64,000 bases of DNA from positions 1,240,001 to 1,304,000 of the forward strand of contig NZ_OY986431.1 of the NCBI RefSeq assembly GCF_963920485.1, given 5' to 3'. Origin of the DNA: Cyanobium usitatum str. Tous (lineage in GTDB: Bacteria > Cyanobacteriota > Cyanobacteriia > PCC-6307 > Cyanobiaceae). Below the pieces are notes generated by a model. The model was not told the DNA's origin. It saw only the letters and a program-made list of their open reading frames with translations, and made no database searches. Position numbers and translations under genes: made by a program. Positions 54,380 through 63,402 of this stretch are shown piece after piece. The stretch's first letter is position 1, and every line of letters starts with the position of its first letter.

Positions 54380-55518
54380 TGCCAATCATCTCTGCCGAAC
54401 TGGTCCACGCTGGGGGTAGGCCTGCTGCCCTAGAACTCGAACAGCAGCTACTCAGCGGCCAGACCCTGCTCAGTGAATCCGCAGACCACCTAATCGAGGT
54501 GGTGGATGTGCTCAAGAGCTATGGAGAGGTGCTGGATGCCTACAGCATCAACCTGATCTTCCAAGCCGAGCAGCAGTTTCTGCTGCCCTTTCCACTGTTC
54601 AAATACCTTGATGGTGACAAAAACCCAGCCAAGATCTGGCGCCATCTGATCCACGACCGGATCAACTTCGAATACGCCGAATACTGCATGAAGGCCATGC
54701 TCTGGCATGGCACCGGCGGACTTGATGCCTATCTCGATTCCGATGCGTTTGCGGCCAACTGCGCCGCGATCATTCGCCGTAAGACCAGAATTGATCCCCT
54801 TCTTGCCCTGCTCAACCCCCTGTTCAGGGGCTTCCTGCCCGAGCTGATTCGTACAGCTGCCACCACCCACGCTCTCGGTCAGTTTTGGCGGGTCATGAGC
54901 GATCTTTTTATCGATCTGGCCGAGGCTGAGGCAGATGGCAGGGTGGGGTCTATCGATGCTGTAGTCGAATTCATCAAGGACGGACTTGTTGCCGCCGCTG
55001 CCAACCCGATCACCTACGGAGTGGAGGTTGACGGCGAACACTTCTGGGTGCTGCCACCGGAGGCCGGTCTCACCTTCCTGGTAGATGTGGCCGTGCCCTA
55101 CGTGGAGGCGGTCTTTCTGCGGGGCATGCCGTTCCTGGGCACGGTGAGCTTCAACGCCCAAGCCCAGCAGATCTCACCAGACCAAGCGCAGTTTGCCTAC
55201 GGCGCCTTATTTGCCGACCCCCTCCCGAGCATGGGCGCCGGCATTCCACCCAGCTTACTGATGCAAGACATGTTCCGGCACCTACCGGAGCGTCTGCACC
55301 AGTGGTATCGCGAGCGCACTCGGGGGGAGGGGGATGTGCGGGTGAAAATCTGCATGAGCTTCCAAAAGTCGATGTTTTGTGTCACCAATGCAGCTATCCG
55401 TGGCACCTTCCCTCAGCCGCTCAACAGCAGCGAACCAGCAGCCCAGGCAGCAAACCGGGCCTATGCCGCAGCCTGGGCCTCCCGCTTGGCCACTGCCCGC
55501 ACAGATTGCCTTGACTGA
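54379..55518 (+). CDS. chpX: CO2 hydration protein ChpX (CupB)
   Basis: 379-residue soluble subunit of NDH-1(4) that hydrates CO2 to bicarbonate, using a zinc site by homology with CupA/CupB structures. FQAEQQFLLPFPLFKYLDGD, HDRINFEYAEYCMKAMLWHG (His/Cys/Glu-rich), and KICMSFQKSMFCVTNAAI are family features. Overlaps ndhD4, so the three genes form one unit. Confidence 0.94.
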   Translation: MPIISAELVHAGGRPAALELEQQLLSGQTLLSESADHLIEVVDVLKSYGEVLDAYSINLIFQAEQQFLLPFPLFKYLDGDKNPAKIWRHLIHDRINFEYAEYCMKAMLWHGTGGLDAYLDSDAFAANCAAIIRRKTRIDPLLALLNPLFRGFLPELIRTAATTHALGQFWRVMSDLFIDLAEAEADGRVGSIDAVVEFIKDGLVAAAANPITYGVEVDGEHFWVLPPEAGLTFLVDVAVPYVEAVFLRGMPFLGTVSFNAQAQQISPDQAQFAYGALFADPLPSMGAGIPPSLLMQDMFRHLPERLHQWYRERTRGEGDVRVKICMSFQKSMFCVTNAAIRGTFPQPLNSSEPAAQAANRAYAAAWASRLATARTDCLD

Positions 55519-55551
55519 GCTGCCCAAAATGACCTGTTCTAGCCTCAATTA

Positions 55552-55809
55552 ATGGACCAACCCTGGACCCCACGCCCCAAACCCGAGCAGGCCGAAAGGC
55601 TGGAGCGGCGCGTTGAATTTGGTGACTACGCCACCACCAGAGACTTTCTGGAGCGGCTCAATGCCCTCTGCGAGAGCGAGCAACGCTTCCCCGATATCAG
55701 CTTCGGGCGCACCTACGTGAACCTGACGCTGCGCGCTGAAACCGAAGACACCCCAATCGAAGCAGCGGACTGGGCCTTCACCGCAGCAATTGATGCTCTG
55801 GTCTGTTGA
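55552..55809 (+). CDS. acRAF: Carboxysome-associated Rubisco assembly factor acRAF
   Basis: 85 residues of the pterin-4a-carbinolamine-dehydratase-like fold: [38 protein letters not shown] and [14 protein letters not shown]. The PCD catalytic histidine pair is absent, as in the acRAF group that aids form IA Rubisco assembly. Its stop overlaps the cbbX start (TTGA). Confidence 0.92.
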   Translation: MDQPWTPRPKPEQAERLERRVEFGDYATTRDFLERLNALCESEQRFPDISFGRTYVNLTLRAETEDTPIEAADWAFTAAIDALVC

Positions 55810-56732
55810 CACTCCCAGCCCCCGGCAACGACACGGTGATCGATCTACAGGCGGCCTATGAAGGAGCCGGTATTCAGGCGATGCTCGATCAGCTCGACCT
55901 GGAGTTGATCGGTTTACGGCCGGTGAAGGCCCGCATCCGAGAGATTGCGGCCTTACTGGTGGTCGATAGGGCCAGGCAGCAGGTGGGGCTCGAGACCAAG
56001 CCGCCCAGCTTGCACATGTCATTTACGGGGCGACCGGGAACGGGTAAAACCACAGTTGCCGCTCGGATGAGCAAAATCCTGCACGGCCTCGGCTATGTGC
56101 GCAAAGGCCATGTGGTGACCGCTACCCGCGACGATCTGGTGGGGCAATACATCGGCCATACCGCGCCAAAAACCCGGGAAATGCTCAAGAAAGCAATGGG
56201 AGGCGTGCTGTTCATCGATGAGGCTTACTACCTCTATCGACCAGAGAATGAAAGGGATTACGGCGCCGAAGCCATCGAAATCCTGCTGCAGGTGATGGAG
56301 AGCAACCGCGACGACTTAGTAGTGATTTTTGCGGGCTACAAGGAGCGAATGGATATTTTTTATCAATCTAATCCAGGACTCTCATCCCGGGTGGCAAACC
56401 ATATCGATTTCCCGGACTACAGCGCCGAGGAACTGCTTGCCATTGCCCAACTGGTGCTAGCCGCTGAAAACTACCGCTTCAGCGAGGAGGCCACCGCAGC
56501 CTTCGCCGACTACATCCACCGGCGCATGCAGCTGCCCTTCTTCGCTAACGCCCGCTCCATCCGTAACGCCATCGACAGAGCCCGGATGCGCCAGGCCAAC
56601 CGCCTATTTAGCCGCCTCGGCAGCCCCCTAACCAAACTCGACCTGATGACGATCGAGGCTGAAGACATCACGGCCAGCCGCGTATTTGACGGTGAAGTAG
56701 AGGGATTGGACCCATCTCGGCCCCTCACCTAA
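55806..56732 (+). CDS. cbbX: Rubisco activase CbbX (AAA+)
   Basis: ATP-driven motor that removes inhibitory sugar phosphates from Rubisco. 308 residues: N-terminal [20 protein letters not shown], Walker [15 protein letters not shown] (near residue 78), pore-loop region [14 protein letters not shown], Walker [14 protein letters not shown], sensor [19 protein letters not shown] and arginine finger. Starts with TTG overlapping acRAF. Typical CbbX length is about 300. Confidence 0.95.
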   Translation: MTLPAPGNDTVIDLQAAYEGAGIQAMLDQLDLELIGLRPVKARIREIAALLVVDRARQQVGLETKPPSLHMSFTGRPGTGKTTVAARMSKILHGLGYVRKGHVVTATRDDLVGQYIGHTAPKTREMLKKAMGGVLFIDEAYYLYRPENERDYGAEAIEILLQVMESNRDDLVVIFAGYKERMDIFYQSNPGLSSRVANHIDFPDYSAEELLAIAQLVLAAENYRFSEEATAAFADYIHRRMQLPFFANARSIRNAIDRARMRQANRLFSRLGSPLTKLDLMTIEAEDITASRVFDGEVEGLDPSRPLT

Positions 56733-56757
56733 AGTCAGGACTGATTTTGATCGCCCC

Positions 56758-57228
56758 ATGTCCCTGACACACCTTGCCGCAGCCGGTTTCGCCCTAGGAG
56801 CGGCCCTTTGGGGCGGCAACGCCGTAGCCGCCCCCACCTGCACCTTTCTGCAACCGGTTGGGGGGAATGGCAGCTCACCGATCGTGTCCAAGTCGGTAGG
56901 ACGGGGCAAGTTGATCGGCAAGACCAACTGGAACACCGATTTCTTCATCACCCAGCCCTATACCAGCTTCAAGTTTTTCTTCACTGCTAACTCCTCAGAT
57001 GCCCAAGCCCAGTACCCAGTGGAGGGAAATATGAAATTCAGCGATGGCTCAAGTTTGCAGATGTTCAATACTCTGATGAATCCGCCGATGGGCACAGGTA
57101 AAATGTTTGGACCCTTTGCAAGCGTGCCTGGCAAGCAGGCAACCCAGATGAATTTCAAGGTAGGGGCAAGCAATGATCCCGCTGCCCTGGGATTCAGCTA
57201 CAGGATTTCAGTGCAGGGCTGCCGCTGA
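56758..57228 (+). CDS. Exported protein of unknown function
   Basis: 156 residues: signal peptide (LAAAGFALGAALWGGNAVAA) and a mature part rich in Ser/Gly/Asn with two cysteines, at the beginning (PTCTFLQP) and the very end (SVQGCR). The pattern suggests a small beta-rich periplasmic domain. I do not recognise it. It converges with dnaA. Confidence 0.6.
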   Translation: MSLTHLAAAGFALGAALWGGNAVAAPTCTFLQPVGGNGSSPIVSKSVGRGKLIGKTNWNTDFFITQPYTSFKFFFTANSSDAQAQYPVEGNMKFSDGSSLQMFNTLMNPPMGTGKMFGPFASVPGKQATQMNFKVGASNDPAALGFSYRISVQGCR

Positions 57229-57251
57229 ATTCAATATAATTAGCTAAGGGT

Positions 57252-58643
57252 TTAACGACGCTTGCGGGAGTCAATCTGCAGCAGGTCTCTCACCTGCTGC
57301 ACCTGGCGCGAAAGGGCGGGATCGCTATTGAGTTTGCGGTCTATTTGCTCAACGGCATACATAACCGTGGAGTGGTCCTTGCCGCCAAAAGCCTCACCGA
57401 TGCGCGGCAGGCTCAAGTTGGTGCTCTGGCGCATCAAATACATGCCCACCTGGCGAGCCTGGCTGACGGCTCGTTTGCGGCTGGCGCTGCGCATCTCTTC
57501 GACGCCCACACCGAACACCTCGGCCACCTTCTCAATTACCTGGCCTGGCTTCACCTCCACATCGCCACCACCGGGATCGAGCATGGGGGCCACCGATTCC
57601 ACCGTCATCGGCAGGCCGGTGATCGAAGCGAAAGCCACCGCCCGGGTTAGGGCCCCTTCCAGCTCGCGGATGTTGGAGGTGAAGCGGCCAGCGATGAACT
57701 GGATCAGGTCGCGGGGTAGAACCATCTGCTCCTGCTCGGCCTTCTTGTGCAGGATCGCCATGCGTGTTTCCAGGTCCGGAACCTGGATATCGGCGATCAG
57801 GCCCATCGAGAAGCGGGAGATCAGCCGCTCCTGCAGCCGGGGGATCTGGGAGGGGGGCCGATCGGAGGCAATCACGATCTGGCGGCCCGCCTCATGCAGG
57901 GCGTTGAAGGTATGGAAAAACTCCTCCTGGGTGTATTCCTTGCCCTCAATGAATTGAATGTCGTCCACCAGGATCAAGTCGGCGGCGCGGTAGCGGTCGC
58001 GGAAGGCCTGCATGCCGTCCTTGCGGATCGCCTGGATCAGGTCGTTGGTGAAGGTTTCGGTGCTCACATAAAACACCCGCGCATCGGGGTTGATCTCCAG
58101 CCGGTAGTGGCCGATCGCCTGCATCAAGTGGGTTTTGCCCAGCCCCACGCCACCGCAGAGGAACAGGGGATTGAACTCCCTTCCTGGTGCCTCAGCTACG
58201 GCGAGGGCCGCAGCGTGGGCCATGCGGCTGTTGGGGCCCACCACGAAGCGGTTGAACACGTAGCGGGGGTTGAGGCCTGGAGCCAATTTCCGGGGCGTTT
58301 CGCCCGTTGCCCGCGGCGCCACATCACGACTGGCAAGGGCCACCGGAGCCATGGCCGTCTCCCCTCCACTGGCGGCGGCGGCAATCACGTCATCACCGCT
58401 GGCTGCGGAAACCCGAACCTGAACCGGGCGGCCGGCGATCTCACTGGCAACCGCCTCGATCGTGCCCAGGTAGTTCTTGCGCAGCCAGCCACAGGCAAAA
58501 CTGTTGGGGGCCTCCAGCTGCAGTTGGCCGGCCTCAAATCCCTGACAGCGAGCCGGTCGTATCCAGGTCTCAAAGGTGGGCTTGCTGAGGTTGGCCTGCA
58601 GGGCCTGCTGAACCTGGTGCCACAGCTCCTCTCCCTGCTGCAC
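57252..58643 (-). CDS. dnaA: Chromosomal replication initiator DnaA
   Basis: 463 residues: N-terminal domain I ([20 protein letters not shown]), linker II (Ala/Pro-rich), AAA+ domain III with [20 protein letters not shown] and [20 protein letters not shown], and DNA-binding domain IV with the signature [16 protein letters not shown]. The start is GTG. No dnaN is adjacent and only 78 bases separate it from htrA, so oriC is not evident here, as is common in picocyanobacteria. Confidence 0.97.
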   Translation of the reverse strand: MQQGEELWHQVQQALQANLSKPTFETWIRPARCQGFEAGQLQLEAPNSFACGWLRKNYLGTIEAVASEIAGRPVQVRVSAASGDDVIAAAASGGETAMAPVALASRDVAPRATGETPRKLAPGLNPRYVFNRFVVGPNSRMAHAAALAVAEAPGREFNPLFLCGGVGLGKTHLMQAIGHYRLEINPDARVFYVSTETFTNDLIQAIRKDGMQAFRDRYRAADLILVDDIQFIEGKEYTQEEFFHTFNALHEAGRQIVIASDRPPSQIPRLQERLISRFSMGLIADIQVPDLETRMAILHKKAEQEQMVLPRDLIQFIAGRFTSNIRELEGALTRAVAFASITGLPMTVESVAPMLDPGGGDVEVKPGQVIEKVAEVFGVGVEEMRSASRKRAVSQARQVGMYLMRQSTNLSLPRIGEAFGGKDHSTVMYAVEQIDRKLNSDPALSRQVQQVRDLLQIDSRKRR

Positions 58644-58721
58644 CGAACCCCGCCTTCTAGAAGGAGCCGAATCTACGCATGGTTGCGCGGCAGGGCCGTC
58701 TTTAATGAAGCGGATTAAGAC

Positions 58722-59864
58722 ATGGCCCAGTCCATCCCCATGCTCCGCCTCTCCCCCCGCAATCGAGCTGCGCTAATTGCCCCTGCGGCGCTGCTGCTGG
58801 TGGGCTGCAGCCAAGGGCTACCTGGGCTACCAGGCCGTCAGAGCACCCAGACACCGATCAGTGATGCGGCCCCCACGCCGCCGCTGCAGCAGGGCAACAC
58901 CCTGATCGTTGATGCGGTGGCCAAGGTGGGGCCAGCCGTAGTGCGAATCGACACCGTCAAGCGGGTGGTGAACCCCCTGGGCGGCCTGTTTGGCCGCGGG
59001 CCCACGATTCAGCAGCAGCAGGGCCAGGGCTCGGGCTTCATTACCCGTTCTGACGGGGTGTTGCTCACCAATGCCCACGTGGTGGAAGGAGCCAGTGAAG
59101 TGACCGTGACCCTGCCCGATGGCCGCAGCTTCACCGGCAAGGTGCTCGGTAGCGATCCGCTCACCGATGTGGCGGTGGTGAAGGTGGTGGCCTCCAAGCT
59201 GCCGGTGGCTCCGCTGGGCGATTCCGCCAAAGTGCGACCCGGCGAATGGGCCATCGCCATTGGCAATCCGCTGGGCCTCGATAACACCGTCACAGCTGGA
59301 ATCATCAGCGCTATCCAGCGCACCAATGCGGTGGGTGAGGGCCAGCGCGTGCCCTACATCCAGACCGACGCCGCCGTGAATCCCGGCAACAGTGGCGGCC
59401 CCCTAATCAATGACCGGGGTCAGGTGATCGGCATCAATACAGCGATCCGTCAGGCCCCAGGCGCCGGCCTGAGTTTTGCGATCCCAATCAACGTTGCTCG
59501 CCAGATCGCCGCCCAGATCCTCGAGAAGGGCTCCGCCAGCCACCCCTACATCGGCGTGCGCCTGCAGGCCCTCACGCCCCAGTTGGCTAAAGAGATCAAC
59601 GCCAGCACCGATGAATGCCGGCTACCCGAGGTGAATGGGGTGGTGGTGGTGGAGGTGATGCCAGGCAGCCCAGCCGCCGAGGGTGGCCTCAAGCCATGCG
59701 ACCTGATCGACCAGGTGGGCGGCAAGGCCGTAAAGAACCCCTCTGAGGTGCAGCTGGCAGTGGACCAGGGCCGGGTGGGTCAGCCCCTGGCCGTATCCCT
59801 GCGTCGCGGCGACGGGCGGCTGACCCTGCAGCTCAAGCCAGCGGAACTGCCTCGCCAGGGGTGA
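58722..59864 (+). CDS. HtrA/DegP-family serine protease lipoprotein
   Basis: Periplasmic quality-control protease. 380 residues: signal with lipobox LLLVGCSQG, trypsin-like domain with the triad His in [10 protein letters not shown], Asp in [11 protein letters not shown] and Ser in [10 protein letters not shown], then one PDZ domain containing the [20 protein letters not shown] region. Called HhoA/HhoB/HtrA in cyanobacteria; which paralogue is unclear. It is divergent from dnaA and overlaps the next gene by 4 bases (GTGA). Confidence 0.94.
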   Translation: MAQSIPMLRLSPRNRAALIAPAALLLVGCSQGLPGLPGRQSTQTPISDAAPTPPLQQGNTLIVDAVAKVGPAVVRIDTVKRVVNPLGGLFGRGPTIQQQQGQGSGFITRSDGVLLTNAHVVEGASEVTVTLPDGRSFTGKVLGSDPLTDVAVVKVVASKLPVAPLGDSAKVRPGEWAIAIGNPLGLDNTVTAGIISAIQRTNAVGEGQRVPYIQTDAAVNPGNSGGPLINDRGQVIGINTAIRQAPGAGLSFAIPINVARQIAAQILEKGSASHPYIGVRLQALTPQLAKEINASTDECRLPEVNGVVVVEVMPGSPAAEGGLKPCDLIDQVGGKAVKNPSEVQLAVDQGRVGQPLAVSLRRGDGRLTLQLKPAELPRQG

Positions 59865-60466
59865 GCGCTACCTGCAACCGCCAGCTGATCGTGATGGCCC
59901 GCTGGCCGGCCCCGGGCCGTTGCAAGCGACGCCTGGCCTCCAGCCTCGGGGCGGCGGCGGCGGCACGGATCCAGGCCCGGCTCACCGACCACACCCTCGC
60001 GGTGGGCCGCCAGCTGGGCATTGAGCTGGTGCTGGCGGTCGATGGGCTCGCCCCCCGGGCCGCCCGGCGCCTGGGCGACCAGCTTGGGGTGGGTCGCATC
60101 GTGCTGCAGGGGGGAGGGGGGCTCGGGGTGCGCATGCAGCGCCAGTTCCAGCGGGCGGCCACCGAACGGGCCCGGCGGGTGGTGTTGATCGGCAGTGACC
60201 TGCCCCAGCTGGAGCGGGCCGATCTGGCCTCGGCCTTTGCGGCGTTGGATCACCAGCAAGCGGTGCTCGGCCCCGCCTGCGACGGGGGCTACTGGCTGAT
60301 CGGTTTGCGCAGGCCCGAACCGACCCTGATGGAAGGGATCGCCTGGGGCAGCGAGCAGGTGCTGGAACAAACCCTCGCCGCCCTGGCGCGCCGGGGTTTG
60401 GAGCCGGCCCTGCTGCCCTGGCGCAGGGACCTGGATAGGGGGGAGGACCTAGGGGCATGGCGCTGA
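59861..60466 (+). CDS. DUF2064/TIGR04282 glycosyltransferase-like protein
   Basis: 201 residues: VMARWPAPGRCKRRLASSLG at the start, ARRVVLIGSDLPQLERADL and GPACDGGYWLIGLR. It belongs to the family placed in arsenosugar biosynthesis clusters in cyanobacteria; nucleotidyl or glycosyl transfer activity is predicted, not shown. It overlaps htrA by 4 bases and the following family-2 enzyme by 10, so the three are read as one unit. Confidence 0.88.
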   Translation: MSATCNRQLIVMARWPAPGRCKRRLASSLGAAAAARIQARLTDHTLAVGRQLGIELVLAVDGLAPRAARRLGDQLGVGRIVLQGGGGLGVRMQRQFQRAATERARRVVLIGSDLPQLERADLASAFAALDHQQAVLGPACDGGYWLIGLRRPEPTLMEGIAWGSEQVLEQTLAALARRGLEPALLPWRRDLDRGEDLGAWR

Positions 60467-61293
60467 GCTCGGCTGGGATTTCGGTGGTTATCGCGGCCCG
60501 CAATGAGGCGGCGCGACTGCCGCTGCTGCTGGCCGATCTGGCGACGGCGCCCCAGCTGGTGAGTGAGGTGCTGGTGGTGGATGGGGCCAGTGGCGACGGC
60601 ACACCTCGGCTGGCGGCCCTGGCGGGAGCACGGGTTCTGGCCTGCAGCCCGGGCCGGGGTAGGCAGCTGGCCCTAGGGATATCCCGCAGCAGTGGGGCCT
60701 GGCTGCTGCTGCTCCACGCCGATGCCCGCCTGGGGGCCGGCTGGCAGGCGGCCTTGGCCACCGCCCTGGGGCGCCCGCCGGCGGCCTGGTATTTCAACCT
60801 GGCGATCGACGCCCCCAGCCCGGCCCTGCGGCTGGTGGAGCTGGGGGTGGCGCTGCGCAGCCGCTGGCGCCAGCTTCCCTATGGCGACCAGGGGTTGCTG
60901 CTGCCCCGCAGCCTGCTGGCCCGCGCCGGGGGTGTGGCGCCCATCCCCCTGATGGAAGACCTGGAACTGGTGCAGCGCCTGCGCCAGCACACCCGTTTGC
61001 GTTCGCTGGGGGCAACGCTGCGGGTGGATGGGCGCCGCTGGCGGGCCCTGGGTATTTGGCAGGCCACCTTGGCCAATGCCCGCCTGCGGCGTGCCTGGCG
61101 GCGGGGCTACAGCGCCGACCAGCTGGCTGCGGCCTACTACGGCATCGAGCAGACTCGCCGCCATGGCTCCTGCTTCCTTGCCCCCTCGCCTGGCCCGGCG
61201 TCAGATCCCTCGCGTTCTGAGCCAGCTGGTGCTGCGCATGAAGCTGGATCTGCTGCTTGTCGCCCTCATGTGCGGCATCACCCTTGCCCTTGA
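60457..61293 (+). CDS. Family-2 glycosyltransferase (TIGR04283 type)
   Basis: 278 residues: GISVVIAARNEAARLPLLLA, the nucleotide-sugar site VLVVDGASGDGT and LLLHADARLGAGW, and PYGDQGLLLPRSLL, LMEDLELVQRLRQ. The pair TIGR04282-TIGR04283 is typical of cyanobacterial arsenosugar clusters. Homologues end near residue 230; the last 45 residues overlap the bestrophin-like gene in another frame and look like read-through, so the native stop may have been lost. Confidence 0.85.
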   Translation: MALSSAGISVVIAARNEAARLPLLLADLATAPQLVSEVLVVDGASGDGTPRLAALAGARVLACSPGRGRQLALGISRSSGAWLLLLHADARLGAGWQAALATALGRPPAAWYFNLAIDAPSPALRLVELGVALRSRWRQLPYGDQGLLLPRSLLARAGGVAPIPLMEDLELVQRLRQHTRLRSLGATLRVDGRRWRALGIWQATLANARLRRAWRRGYSADQLAAAYYGIEQTRRHGSCFLAPSPGPASDPSRSEPAGAAHEAGSAACRPHVRHHPCP

Positions 61294-62086
61294 ACCGAAG
61301 GGGTTGATCAAGCAGATCGACATCATCGATGTGGGAGGGCTGGCGATCATGGGCACGGCCGTTTCCATCCTGCTGGCCTTCCGCAGTACCCAGGCGATCA
61401 GCCGGTGGTGGGAGGCCCGCACCCTCTGGGGAGCAGTAACCAATGTGAGCCGTCACTGGCGCGATTGTCTCCACACCCTGCTCTGCAGTGACAGTGTCTG
61501 GCGGGAAGAGGAAAACCGCCTGGTGGCCCTGCAGGTGTTGCAGGTTTGGCTGCTGAATTTCGAGCTGCGTGGCTATTGGCGCCAGGATGCCCGCGAAGCG
61601 GTTAACCGCCTCTGCGCAAGCCTTGGTTTGCCAGCGGAGACCACCCTGAATCATTCCTACCGGGCTCGGGCTGCTGCCATCGGCCGCCTGCGCCAGCGCC
61701 GGGCCATCAGCCCCTGGGGCCGGGATGTGCTGCTGCGCTGCGTCGAGTCCTTCACCGATGCGGTTGGAGGTTTGGAGAAGGTTCGAAATACACCACTGCC
61801 TCCGGTTTATGATGTCTTCATCAGGCTGATTAGTTGGCTCTTTGGTTATGCCATCTTCCTGGATTTCAGCTCCAATCAATCGGCGATTACGGGAATTCTG
61901 CTGTTCCTGGCCTTCTTGATAGCTGAACGCGTCGGTGCCTATGTGGAGGGACCATTTGATCGTGACGGCAGCAGTTTCAGCTTGCCGTTGGACCTGATCT
62001 GCGCTCGTATCAGCTCCGATCTGCTGGGCCCTGACCATCCCTTGGCCCGCCTGCCGCTCTCTCAGGATCCCAGTCTCTGGACCTAG
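61163..62086 (+). CDS. Bestrophin-like membrane channel (UPF0187)
   Basis: 307 residues with hydrophobic segments near the N terminus (LLLVALMCGITLA) and in the middle (IRLISWLFGYAIFLDF); RSTQAISRWWEARTLWGAVTN and EGPFDRDGSSFSLPLDLICA are family boxes. Bacterial members conduct cations or anions; in algae bestrophins carry bicarbonate into thylakoids. A link to carbon supply is a speculation. ATG 61163 overlaps the glycosyltransferase by 131 bases; ATG 61238 is an alternative start. The stop TAG shares the palindrome CTAG with the converging GNAT. Confidence 0.85.
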   Translation: MAPASLPPRLARRQIPRVLSQLVLRMKLDLLLVALMCGITLALEPKGLIKQIDIIDVGGLAIMGTAVSILLAFRSTQAISRWWEARTLWGAVTNVSRHWRDCLHTLLCSDSVWREEENRLVALQVLQVWLLNFELRGYWRQDAREAVNRLCASLGLPAETTLNHSYRARAAAIGRLRQRRAISPWGRDVLLRCVESFTDAVGGLEKVRNTPLPPVYDVFIRLISWLFGYAIFLDFSSNQSAITGILLFLAFLIAERVGAYVEGPFDRDGSSFSLPLDLICARISSDLLGPDHPLARLPLSQDPSLWT

Positions 62087-62571
62087 GGCGAATACCAGAA
62101 AGCGCAACGGCGCTGCAGCGGCTCAAGCTCCCAGCCCTGGGCCACATAAAAGGCCACCACCTCTGGGTCGGCAAACAGGCTGACCCGATCCACCTCCATC
62201 GAGCGCAGCTGATCGAGGACGTAAACCATCAACTGCTTTCCCAGCCCAGCGCCCTGATAGAGGGGATGTACTGCCACATCCCAGACGGTGGCCTCAACGA
62301 CGCCATCGCCGGTGCAGCGGGCGAAGCCCACCAGCTTGGGCATCCGGGCATCGTGGCGCCACAGACCCACCCGCAGCAGGCTGTGCTGCAGGGCTTTGCG
62401 CACGCGGCGCAGGGGACGGCGGCTCCAGCCCACGGCATCGCAAAGTCGCTCAAGCTCGAATAAGTCGATTTCCCGCTCGCGGCTGAGCACCAGGCTGAGC
62501 TGGGAATTGGGAGTGGGGCAGAGCCGGTGCTGGTCCCCGTAGAGGCTGGTGAGGAGCTCGGCCGAAGCCAC
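62083..62571 (-). CDS. GNAT-family acetyltransferase
   Basis: 162 residues from GTG 62571: SLVLSREREIDLFELERLCD, GLWRHDARMPKLVGFARCTG and the acetyl-CoA loop DVAVHPLYQGAGLGKQLMVY, then SLFADPEVVAFYVAQGWELE. The open frame runs on to 62760, but the extra N terminus is Pro/Ala-rich and overlaps the divergent hydrolase. The target is unknown; related cyanobacterial GNATs include plastid-type protein acetylases. Confidence 0.85.
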   Translation of the reverse strand: MASAELLTSLYGDQHRLCPTPNSQLSLVLSREREIDLFELERLCDAVGWSRRPLRRVRKALQHSLLRVGLWRHDARMPKLVGFARCTGDGVVEATVWDVAVHPLYQGAGLGKQLMVYVLDQLRSMEVDRVSLFADPEVVAFYVAQGWELEPLQRRCAFWYSP

Positions 62572-62579
62572 AGGGGCAG

Positions 62580-63401
62580 GTGCTACGCAATGGAACGATC
62601 CTGCCCGATGGTCGTTCGAGCTGCGATCGCTGCGCCAGCCTGGGGGGCCCGGATTGCCAAGCGCTGGTGCACCAAGCCCCCTCCCCCCTGCTGGTGGCAC
62701 TGCATGGCTGGCTGCTGGCTGGCAGGCTGTGGACGCCCCTGGCCACCGCTCTGGCACCACGCTGGCAGCTGTGGGCGCCGGATCTACCCGGCTTCGGCCA
62801 GCGGCCTAGGCCCCGGGGGCTGCAGCCAAACCTGGCCAGCTACGGCCGCTGGCTTGCCGCAGCGGCCCAGGAGCAGGCGGAAGGTAGACCAATAGTGCTA
62901 CTGGGCCATTCGCTCGGGGGCAGCGTCGCCCTGCATGCGGCGCCCCTACTGGGCGAGCAACTGGTGGGGTTGATCCAGATTGCTGCCGGTGGTGGCGTGT
63001 ATCAGCCGCGAGCCTTTGCCCAGGTGCGCCGCGGCGGCGCCCTGTTTTTGCGCTGGCGGCCTGGCTGGCTGGCGGAGCTGCCGGGTAGCGATCCGGTGCG
63101 CAGCCCCCTGCTCGCCGAGCGCCGGGCTGCCCAGGGCCTGCTGGCCTGCAGCACTGGCCGAGGCGCGGTGCGCCAGCTGCCCCAGCTCACCGCCCGCCTG
63201 CAGGCGCCAAGCCTGTGGATTGCCGGCGAACGCGACCAGGTGATGGCATCTCGCTACGTGCGCCATTTGGCTGGGTACGCCCCCCAGCACGAGTTCATTG
63301 AGCTGGCTGGAGCTGGCCACCTGCCGATGGGCCAGATGCCGGAGCAACTAGCAGCGCCGATTCAGCAGTGGCTGAGCCAGTTGCCAGGGTCTGAAGATTG
63401 A
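62580..63401 (+). CDS. Alpha/beta-hydrolase fold protein
   Basis: 273 residues: oxyanion-region LLVALHGWLLAGRLW, nucleophile elbow VLLGHSLGGSVALH (Ser), acid residue region WIAGERDQVMASRYV and catalytic His in ELAGAGHLPMGQ. A complete Ser-Asp-His triad is thus visible. The start is uncertain; GTG 62580 is used, though the domain begins about 35 residues in. Substrate unknown. Confidence 0.83.
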   Translation: MLRNGTILPDGRSSCDRCASLGGPDCQALVHQAPSPLLVALHGWLLAGRLWTPLATALAPRWQLWAPDLPGFGQRPRPRGLQPNLASYGRWLAAAAQEQAEGRPIVLLGHSLGGSVALHAAPLLGEQLVGLIQIAAGGGVYQPRAFAQVRRGGALFLRWRPGWLAELPGSDPVRSPLLAERRAAQGLLACSTGRGAVRQLPQLTARLQAPSLWIAGERDQVMASRYVRHLAGYAPQHEFIELAGAGHLPMGQMPEQLAAPIQQWLSQLPGSED

Positions 63402-63402
63402 T

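Noticed and set aside
58644-58721. Replication origin next to dnaA
   Set aside because: The gap is only 78 bases, holds no cluster of TTATCCACA-like boxes, and dnaN is not adjacent.
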